Source: Mugil cephalus
Taxonomy: Eukaryota > Chordata > Actinopteri > Mugiliformes > Mugilidae
DNA length: 64,000 bases
Direction of reading: 5' to 3'
Assembly: GCF_022458985.1 (NCBI RefSeq)
Contig: NC_061774.1
Location: 17,756,197-17,820,196, forward strand
Part shown: positions 59,901 through 64,000 of the stretch, piece by piece
Layout: every line of letters starts with the position of its first letter
Position numbering within the stretch: the stretch's first letter is position 1
The notes under the pieces: generated by a model
Seen by the model: the letters and a program-made list of their open reading frames with translations, nothing else
The model's database searches: none
Told to the model about the DNA's origin: nothing
Translations under genes and position numbers: made by a program

Positions 59901-60684
59901 ATGTAGTCTGAGCTCCTGGCCCTCAGCTGAGATCAGGACCTCTGCCTCTGCAGGATGCTGGAAGGAAAACACCAAACGCATTCAAATGTAAATCAGCTTT
60001 ATTTGCCAAGTTTATGTACGCATACAGACAATTTAATCTCTGCATTTAAACCATCCACCTGGAGCAGCTGGCAGCCATACAAGGCCCTCAGAGAGCCTTT
60101 GCTCAAGGGAGAAATTGAACCCTACAGCCCCAAATCCACTTCTTTAACCACTATTCCCATAAATTACTTATTATCTGAACAAGTCATTAAGCAAACATGA
60201 CTAACTTGATATAAAGATTAAATGTCTGTCATTGTGGTCTGGAGCTGGCAGGCGGATCAGACTCACCTCTTTGTTGGCAGACCTCTTGTGTCTGAGAGGA
60301 TGCTGCCATACCGGATAAGTAATCTCATAACTCTGTACGTGCTCAAGGATGCTCTTCGCTGGAAAACACAGGGGGATGTAAAGAAAACATAACCACAACA
60401 GACATGGAAGAGAAATGCTTTTTGGTTGGTTGTATCACTTTAAAAAAAATGCTTATGACATGGCACATGCACAAAAAAACACATGCGTTTTAAACACAAA
60501 ACGCATGAAAAACGGAATGCAATATCGACCTTTTCCTACATGAAATTCATTGTTCCGAGTCAGACTCACCACTGTAAACACCGCCTTCATATAGAGCAGC
60601 AGCCTGGACAAAGTGGAGGAGAGCTACCAGGCACAGAGAGGTCTGCACAGCATCGAGAGGAGGGTTGCGCGCTCCCGGACGCAT
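44960..60684 (-). CDS. adam19: ADAM19 metalloprotease-disintegrin (21-23 exons)
   Basis: A type I membrane zinc protease of the meltrin group that sheds ligands such as neuregulin at the cell surface. Exons joined by phase (high to low): 60684-60570, 60358-60267, 59957-59887, 53159-53081, 52975-52899, 50742-50541, 50418-50353, 49847-49776, 49675-49509, 49393-49309, 49157-49018, 48906-48729, 48631-48542, 48415-48220, 47458-47350, 47247-47037, 46776-46699, 46212-46104, 45999-45885, 45781-45694, then the tail. Domains: signal peptide 1-30; prodomain with furin site RVKR ending at 215; protease with [12 protein letters not shown] at 357-368 and Met-turn Met384; disintegrin with DLPEYC; cysteine-rich and EGF-like ([14 protein letters not shown]); one membrane helix near 714-735; proline-rich SH3-binding tail. 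All active-site residues are intact. The CMAAATG and GHSNPTF motifs point to ADAM19 rather than ADAM12. Total length is about 918 or 930 aa depending on the tail; human is 955. Confidence 0.95.
45071..45147 (-). CDS. adam19: adam19 candidate exon 22 (C-terminal tail)
   Basis: Acceptor TGTATGTAG, donor GTAAAT. It reads [20 protein letters not shown] and then QKKPNR, with the last codon split in the right phase for the terminal exon. AALAP recalls the human ADAM19 tail. It needs a weak donor (GTGGTG) in exon 21 at 45,235-45,230, which would leave an 88-base intron, the same size as neighbouring introns. Confidence 0.5.
45188..45604 (-). CDS. adam19: adam19 exon 21, proline-rich cytoplasmic tail
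   Basis: Acceptor TTTTCCTCAG. Encodes the Pro-rich tail, with [19 protein letters not shown] at the start and [10 protein letters not shown] near the end, typical SH3-domain ligands. If unspliced it terminates at the TAG at 45,188-45,190, giving 138 residues. If the internal GTGGTG donor is used, it ends at 45,236 and joins exon 22. Confidence 0.85.
   Translation of the reverse strand, partial: EKPSPRPSPSCPARPRHAGVRPAVKPPPIPAYAAGQREQRQQPQIQPVASPQKQNPPQDYTASPFKSAQLTALRPKPTCPPHSWPPPLPSLDSKDRSQPSAIPKHRPDPPNRPPPPCPVKKTSVVNAFHLHCKALCVL
45694..45781 (-). CDS. adam19: adam19 exon 20
   Basis: Acceptor CATCCTCAG, donor GTACAG. Encodes the juxtamembrane cytoplasmic segment ending [14 protein letters not shown]; the GHxNPTF block is shared with mammalian ADAM19. 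Confidence 0.9.
45885..45999 (-). CDS. adam19: adam19 exon 19, transmembrane helix
   Basis: Encodes [20 protein letters not shown], a single hydrophobic helix, followed by the stop-transfer [10 protein letters not shown]. Donor GTGAGT. Two in-phase acceptors exist 15 bases apart (at 45,999 after TTCTTCCAG, and at 46,014 after GCCCAAAG). The nearer one has the better pyrimidine tract. Confidence 0.88.
46104..46212 (-). CDS. adam19: adam19 exon 18, EGF-like end and stalk
   Basis: Acceptor CATCACAG, donor GTGAGA. Encodes [20 protein letters not shown], the C-terminal half of the EGF-like module, and the extracellular stalk. Confidence 0.95.
46699..46776 (-). CDS. adam19: adam19 exon 17, start of EGF-like module
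   Basis: Acceptor GTAACAG, donor GTAGGT. Encodes [19 protein letters not shown] and AKCHGHG. Confidence 0.95.
47037..47247 (-). CDS. adam19: adam19 exon 16, cysteine-rich domain
   Basis: Acceptor CGTGCCAG, donor GTGAGG. Encodes [27 protein letters not shown] and [18 protein letters not shown], the hallmark ACR segment. Confidence 0.95.
47350..47458 (-). CDS. adam19: adam19 exon 15, cysteine-rich domain
   Basis: Acceptor CGAAACAG, donor GTGAGG. Encodes [20 protein letters not shown] and [12 protein letters not shown]. Confidence 0.95.
47459..48219 (-). other. adam19: adam19 intron 14
   Basis: A 761-base intron; nothing was recognised in it. Confidence 0.7.
48220..48415 (-). CDS. adam19: adam19 exon 14, disintegrin C-terminal half
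   Basis: Acceptor CACCGTGAAG, donor GTGGGT. Encodes [25 protein letters not shown] and [17 protein letters not shown]. The disintegrin loop reads DLPEYC with no RGD. A second GT (GTAAAG) 4 bases further on would shift the frame, so GTGGGT is preferred. Confidence 0.94.
48542..48631 (-). CDS. adam19: adam19 exon 13, disintegrin
   Basis: Acceptor TCTGTGCAG, donor GTACTC. Encodes [20 protein letters not shown] and [10 protein letters not shown]. Confidence 0.95.
48729..48906 (-). CDS. adam19: adam19 exon 12, protease end and disintegrin start
   Basis: Acceptor CCCTCAG. The donor is GTCCGT, weaker than its neighbours but in phase. Encodes [39 protein letters not shown] and [18 protein letters not shown]. 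Confidence 0.94.
49018..49157 (-). CDS. adam19: adam19 exon 11, zinc-binding active site
   Basis: Acceptor TTGAACAG, donor GTACGA. Carries [12 protein letters not shown] (three zinc His and the catalytic Glu) and the [11 protein letters not shown]et-turn. The protease is predicted to be active. Confidence 0.97.
49309..49393 (-). CDS. adam19: adam19 exon 10
   Basis: Acceptor GTCTCCAG, donor GTGAGA. Encodes [20 protein letters not shown] and YQSGGVNT. Confidence 0.95.
49509..49675 (-). CDS. adam19: adam19 exon 9
   Basis: Acceptor CACCGACAG, donor GTCAGT. Encodes [39 protein letters not shown] and NDNAQFIT, the core of the protease N-lobe. Confidence 0.95.
49776..49847 (-). CDS. adam19: adam19 exon 8
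   Basis: Acceptor TTCTTTCAG, donor GTGTGA. Encodes [20 protein letters not shown] and LVDK, the first long helix of the protease domain. Confidence 0.93.
49848..50352 (-). other. adam19: adam19 intron 7
   Basis: A 505-base intron about half filled by the Tc1-like fragment at 50,025-50,249. Confidence 0.7.
50025..50249 (-). mobile_element. Tc1-like transposon fragment in adam19 intron 7
   Basis: The right end GTCATAATGTTATGCCTG followed by ATTGGTGTA matches the terminal repeat of the copies at 154-586 and 38.6-39.6 kb. Minus-strand codons near 50,170-50,105 resemble the transposase block around a Cys-Trp/Gly-Lys stretch ([20 protein letters not shown]). The left end is missing and the copy is dead. 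Confidence 0.7.
50353..50418 (-). CDS. adam19: adam19 exon 7, furin site and protease start
   Basis: Acceptor TTCTTCAG, donor GTGAGG. Encodes [20 protein letters not shown]. With the Arg ending exon 6 it forms RVKR, a proprotein-convertase cleavage site, so the mature protease would begin at Glu216. Confidence 0.96.
50541..50742 (-). CDS. adam19: adam19 exon 6, prodomain
   Basis: Acceptor TTTCCCCAG, donor GTGAGT. Encodes [20 protein letters not shown], then [13 protein letters not shown] and the linker ending SVR. Confidence 0.94.
50743..52898 (-). other. adam19: adam19 intron 5
   Basis: A 2.2 kb intron. Most of it is plain. It includes a short GC-rich, CpG-containing patch at 52,462-52,500 with GGGGCGTGGCC and GACGTCAG, and a 51-codon minus frame starting just downstream of it (52,448). 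Another minus frame at 51,217-51,408 has a signal-peptide-like start. Neither has enough support to be called a gene; see findings. Confidence 0.6.
52899..52975 (-). CDS. adam19: adam19 exon 5, prodomain
   Basis: Acceptor TGTTTCAG, donor GTAAGG. Encodes [20 protein letters not shown] and TCSGL, with the CFYHG motif conserved in ADAM prodomains. Confidence 0.95.
53081..53159 (-). CDS. adam19: adam19 exon 4, prodomain
   Basis: Acceptor TTCACCAG, donor GTAAGT. Encodes [16 protein letters not shown]; with exon 3 it makes NEQLLAPGY, typical of ADAM19. Confidence 0.94.
53160..59886 (-). other. adam19: adam19 intron 3
   Basis: A 6.7 kb intron. Contents: TA run 53,256-53,278; (GCA)7 at 53,968-53,989; T tract near 53,600; poly-A near 57,461-57,478; (ATTTT)n 58,203-58,232 followed by a probable LINE tail (separate entry). 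No exon was recognised. The stretch 56,600-57,420 is richer in G+C and carries several short frames that are not credible. Confidence 0.65.
58203..58320 (+). mobile_element. Probable LINE 3' tail with (TCTTGAA)n
   Basis: After an (ATTTT)n run come AATTTCCCTGAGGGATTCAA and the short tandem GATCTTGAATCTTGAATCTT, the usual 3' end of several fish non-LTR elements. No upstream coding sequence was seen, so this is a strongly 5'-truncated copy. Confidence 0.55.
59887..59957 (-). CDS. adam19: adam19 exon 3, prodomain
   Basis: Acceptor CCTTCCAG, donor GTGAGT. Encodes [20 protein letters not shown] and EKN. Confidence 0.92.
59990..60140. repeat. Dispersed fish repeat fragment in intron 2
   Basis: Contains CAGCTTTATTTGCCAAGTTT and GCAGCCATACAAGGCCCTCA, familiar phrases of an interspersed fish repeat. 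It starts about 30 bases upstream (in transcription sense) of adam19 exon 3. Confidence 0.5.
60267..60358 (-). CDS. adam19: adam19 exon 2, prodomain
   Basis: Acceptor TTTTCCAG, donor GTGAGT. Encodes [20 protein letters not shown] and [10 protein letters not shown]. Confidence 0.93.
60570..60684 (-). CDS. adam19: adam19 exon 1, signal peptide
   Basis: Starts at the ATG at 60,684 and encodes [20 protein letters not shown] followed by [10 protein letters not shown], a good signal peptide with likely cleavage near residue 30. Donor GTGAGT. Confidence 0.9.
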
Positions 60685-61000
60685 TCTAAAAACACACGGC
60701 TCCGAGCAGACTCCCTAAACTGATGCATAAATGTAAACGGTGGGGTTTAAAATAAAAATTAAAAAAACAAAGCACAGAAAACGGCCTGGGTGTTGCACAT
60801 CAGAGGAGTGAGCCACACTGCTGCGGGTGTCACATCGCGAAGAGCCGCCGATGCCGGTGCCGATGCCGCTGGTTTCTCTCTGAATGAGATGCCTGTAAAA
60901 GCCTGCGGGGCGCACATCTCCGTGGCGTTCGCAACCCCTCCCCTTCCATCTTCATTAGAGAAAAGGCACGTAGCCCGCTGAGCTGAAGCAAGACGGACGG
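60685..61000 (-). promoter_or_regulatory. adam19: GC-rich 5' UTR / promoter region of adam19
   Basis: The sequence upstream of the start codon is CpG-rich at about 60,800-60,990 (GCCGATGCCGGTGCCGATGC), consistent with a CpG-island promoter. No TATA box in a convincing place was seen. Confidence 0.45.
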
Positions 61001-62988
61001 GATATGTTGAAAAGAAGGCACCGAAATAATGATTACGACAGAATCGTATAACGGACAGGATGCACCATGACATTTCTTTATAAAATCGTTCTTCAGTGGA
61101 CCATATCTTAAAGGGGCACTCCAGCGGTATTTGTATGAAGTCGGAAGGATTACAAGTAATAGAACAAGAACTGAAACTATACCAGAGAGGTAGAGAGAAA
61201 TATCCTAACCTTTGGACACCTAAAAAAATGCTAGCTCCATCATTTACCTTAATACAATGAGTATAACTTCCCCCAATAATGTTCCTGGTCTTAAATGTCA
61301 AACATAGTCTGATTTTACAAAGAAGTGATGCATTTCTAGTCTTGTGGCCCAGTCTGAGATAATCCTGATGACATTATCATCTACCACCTGAGCTGTAATC
61401 AAGACCAGTAGCTACGTGTGATGTTGAAGCCATGCAGGGATTGCAAAAACCACCATGCGGAACCATCTGCAGGTGACACGTATTTTTCCAAAATGCTCAG
61501 TTGTGGTTGCGAAATGGTGACTTTACAGTTGTGTCGACGATGTCTTGCAATGGTTCTTCCTGACAAGAGAAAGATAACATAGCTGTCTAAACTTCGCACC
61601 ATCTTCAAGGCCGAGCGAAAAGTCTGATGTGAACGAGCGGAGGCAACTCAGTCAGCGTGGAGGAGAGATTTCAAAGAGTGTATAAAGTAAAACTTTGACT
61701 TTGACTCCAGCCAGTGGAGCCCGATGGGTTTATGTATAGACCTGGCATGTAAACATATGCCGTCTTTAAATATCTGCACCACTTGTCTCAACACGTTGTG
61801 GTTTTCGACGAATACTTTACTCCTAAAGGGTTCAGTCACAGTATTCACTAAGTAAGTCAACAACCAAATTGATTTTTAGCACTAAGAGTGTTCATGTAAT
61901 CAAGAAAATAGCAATGATGCAATTTTTATTATTGGCATTCATTCATTCATTAAAGAAAACTATTGTCCAAATTAAAACAAATGGGTCTTTGTGAAAGAAT
62001 AAGATTTTGCAAATTAATAAATACACGCCTGGTTATGTAAAGTACAGTGCAGCAGCTACGTGCTTCGAACGAGGTCACGGACCCAAAAATACAGCTCAAA
62101 CTCTCGACAGTAACCGAGCCTACTAAAGTAACAAAATACAGTACGGGCTTCTACCTCTACAAGCTTCCAGCAGCCATTCATACTGAGCAGGTCATTTATA
62201 AGTGTGATGATAAATACTCCACAGAGCACATGTCAGGAGGATAGAGTGTATGCAGGGTGTGTGAGGTATTCTTAGCGCTGATGACAGTGCAGGCCGACAA
62301 ATCCATTCACATCTCTAAATGGTGCCCTGGCTCCAAGACAAGACTGCGTGTTCCTGTCGAGGTATTGGTTTCTGCTTATTTGCGCCCTCGATAAATCTCA
62401 CTCTTACTACACACCGTAAGTGATATTGAGCACTTTGCGGAAACGCTTCCTGTAAAGTTGACTGTAAAATATTAGAAAAGAGGCTAGCCGAGATTTAAAA
62501 TAGCCGAAAAAAAAAAGAAAAAGAAAGCAGCGCAGGGCCAAGAGGAAAGACGTTAAACAGGATGCAAGATGAACGGTTGGTAGTACTCTAAATGCCATTC
62601 ATAATATCAGACGGGGATGTATTTTTGGAAAAGCAACGTCAGGTGAGCTGCATGTATTGGACCAGGCTAGAGGAGTAAGCAGATGCCTGTATCAAAGATA
62701 TAACCACACTGCAGCGCACGTCCTTAACACTCTCTCCTACCAAAGATTATTAGATGGTCTACTCCCGTTTGACCGATATCATCACGCAAATAAAGCAGGA
62801 AAGTTCCAGCTCAGTGACAATTATGATCAGAGTTTAATACAATGTAAGAATACGGTCCAGCTGCGATAACGTAATTGTACAAAGTCAATAGTCTTCAGTG
62901 TCATTTCACATGTCAAGCTTCACGGGTAACATGCTGTTCGACACGAGTCGATGTGAAGCAGTGATGACTTCAGAGCAGTTCTCCGACA
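61001..62988. other. Intergenic region between adam19 and thg1l, including thg1l 3' UTR
   Basis: No protein-coding exon was recognised. On the minus strand, ATTAAA at 62,833-62,838 lies about 150 bases past the thg1l stop and AATAAA at 61,925-61,930 about 1.06 kb past it; either may be its poly(A) signal. The two genes are therefore tandem on the minus strand with about 2 kb between them. Confidence 0.5.
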
Positions 62989-63150
62989 TTAGCAGTTGTC
63001 GTCCTCCAAGATGTCGGGATGCTCCTCCCAGAACTGATCCCCTATAATGTCGCAGTGGTAGGCCTCCACCCTCCTCCTGCTCCGCGTGACCGACACGTCC
63101 TTCTCCTCTTCGTTTGGTAGCTTCATGCGTTTCGTGATCGTTTCATCTCG
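62989..63150 (-). CDS. thg1l: tRNA-His guanylyltransferase, last coding exon (partial)
   Basis: Acceptor TTTTATCCAG, then 53 codons and TAA. It reads RDETITKRMKLPNEEEKDVS and ends YHCDIIGDQFWEEHPDILED followed by DNC. The CDIIGDxFWxEHPxIL block is the conserved C-terminus of vertebrate THG1L, the enzyme that adds G-1 to the 5' end of tRNA-His by 3'-5' polymerisation. The catalytic domain lies in earlier exons beyond the right edge of the window. Human THG1L is close to ADAM19 on 5q33.3, which supports the call. The exon has no in-frame ATG at its start and is easily missed. Confidence 0.93.
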   Translation of the reverse strand, partial: RDETITKRMKLPNEEEKDVSVTRSRRRVEAYHCDIIGDQFWEEHPDILEDDNC

Positions 63151-64000
63151 CTGGATAAAATAAATGGAAACTTTGGCTAATAGAGTTAAAGGAATAACAT
63201 TTTGGGAAATTCCTATCTGGGTAGTTGCACCATTCCAGGACGAACTAATTAAGATATAATGTTTTAATCAATGCACTTTAGATAAACTGGTGCAGAGCCA
63301 GACAATCTCTCAGCTTCATTGCTTCCGTTGTATTTAACAAACTGGTCTGCCTAATAAACTGGCCGGTAAGCGTACATTTCCTACTGCTGCAAAACGTCTT
63401 AAAGTTCAATAGTTTTTTGTTCCTGAGTTCCTTTTCAGTACAATATCATCTTGAAGGAAGCTGTGCTATTATAAACCAGACAATCAGCCATTACATGACA
63501 TCCATTTAATTATGGAATCAAGATATATTGATAAAAACTTTGTGGTTGTTTTAAATATAGTGCACATATTGACTATGTACCTTTGTAGGTATTCAATGAC
63601 TGTAATTCATACAGATCAATTAACAATAAACTCAGGTAAGTTTGGTTAAGTTAATGCAAAGCTGCGTTTAAGTTACTTGTAACAGTAAGTTAAATGAAAA
63701 GTGTGATGCTAAAGCGATCGACTTGTCTGGCTAAAGAGGGGCACAGCAATCTACACACATTATTATTTTCCCTGAACATGTTCAAGAAGTCATTTTTCAA
63801 TACTTGTTCTCCCAAAAAAAAGGAAGATGTTTTTTTGCTCTTTGCATGACAATGGCTGTGAATGCAGGCGTAAAAGTAGAGGAGATTACTCTTCTGATAA
63901 TTGCATAACTGCAATGCGCTTTTATATTTAACTTCAGTATTGATTAGTTGTGATGCAGTGTATTACGTGCAATTCAGGAATATTGCTACATTGTCTTCCA
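63151..64000 (-). other. thg1l: thg1l intron (partial)
   Basis: At least 850 bases of AT-rich intron upstream of the last exon; no further exon was recognised before the window ends. Confidence 0.6.

Noticed and set aside
44960..60684. Snake-venom-like metalloprotease/disintegrin toxin gene
   Set aside because: The gene encodes a full-length membrane ADAM with EGF-like, transmembrane and proline-rich tail segments. It is an ordinary endogenous ADAM19.

Overview
The window is vertebrate nuclear DNA, most probably from a percomorph-type teleost fish. Genes are split by GT-AG introns. Microsatellites are abundant ((CA)n, (GATA)n, (GCAC)n). Fossils of typical fish transposons are present (Tc1-like, L2/CR1-like LINE, hAT-type MITE). 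All four genes identified are vertebrate genes. No bacterial, CRISPR or viral feature was seen.

Layout. 1-13,300: gene-free upstream DNA with a deleted Tc1-like element, simple repeats, a decayed LINE 3' end (8,390-9,330) and another dispersed fish repeat (9,461-9,785). 13,625-32,278 (+): ppp2r2b, the brain-type B55-beta regulatory subunit of protein phosphatase 2A. All ten coding exons could be joined by hand in frame to give 443 aa. Intron 4 holds an antisense LINE reverse-transcriptase fragment. 34,940-36,271 (+): gpr151, a single-exon class A orphan GPCR (443 aa) lying just downstream of ppp2r2b in the same orientation, as in human 5q32. 36,850-44,950: intergenic, with a decayed Tc1-like copy carrying a nested insertion and a hAT-like MITE. 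44,960-60,684 (-): adam19, a membrane metalloprotease-disintegrin. At least 21 coding exons are resolved from the signal peptide to the proline-rich tail, with two possible 3' ends. 62,989-63,150 (-): the last coding exon of thg1l, tRNA-His guanylyltransferase; the rest of that gene lies beyond the right edge.

The four genes do not form a pathway. The arrangement is interesting as synteny: ppp2r2b-gpr151 and adam19-thg1l are about 10 Mb apart on human 5q32-q33 but adjacent here. The identity of ppp2r2b rests on its N-terminus, its length, its terminal residues and the gpr151 linkage. I cannot tell whether it is the a or b teleost duplicate.

Exon ends were assigned by reading splice signals and codon phase without alignment software. 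UTRs, promoters and regulatory candidates are much less certain than the coding exons. I found no convincing novel molecular system. The best leads are a promoter-like GC/CRE patch inside adam19 intron 5, alternative splicing of the adam19 membrane and tail exons, an overlapping upstream ORF at ppp2r2b, and a few homeobox-motif-rich non-coding blocks.
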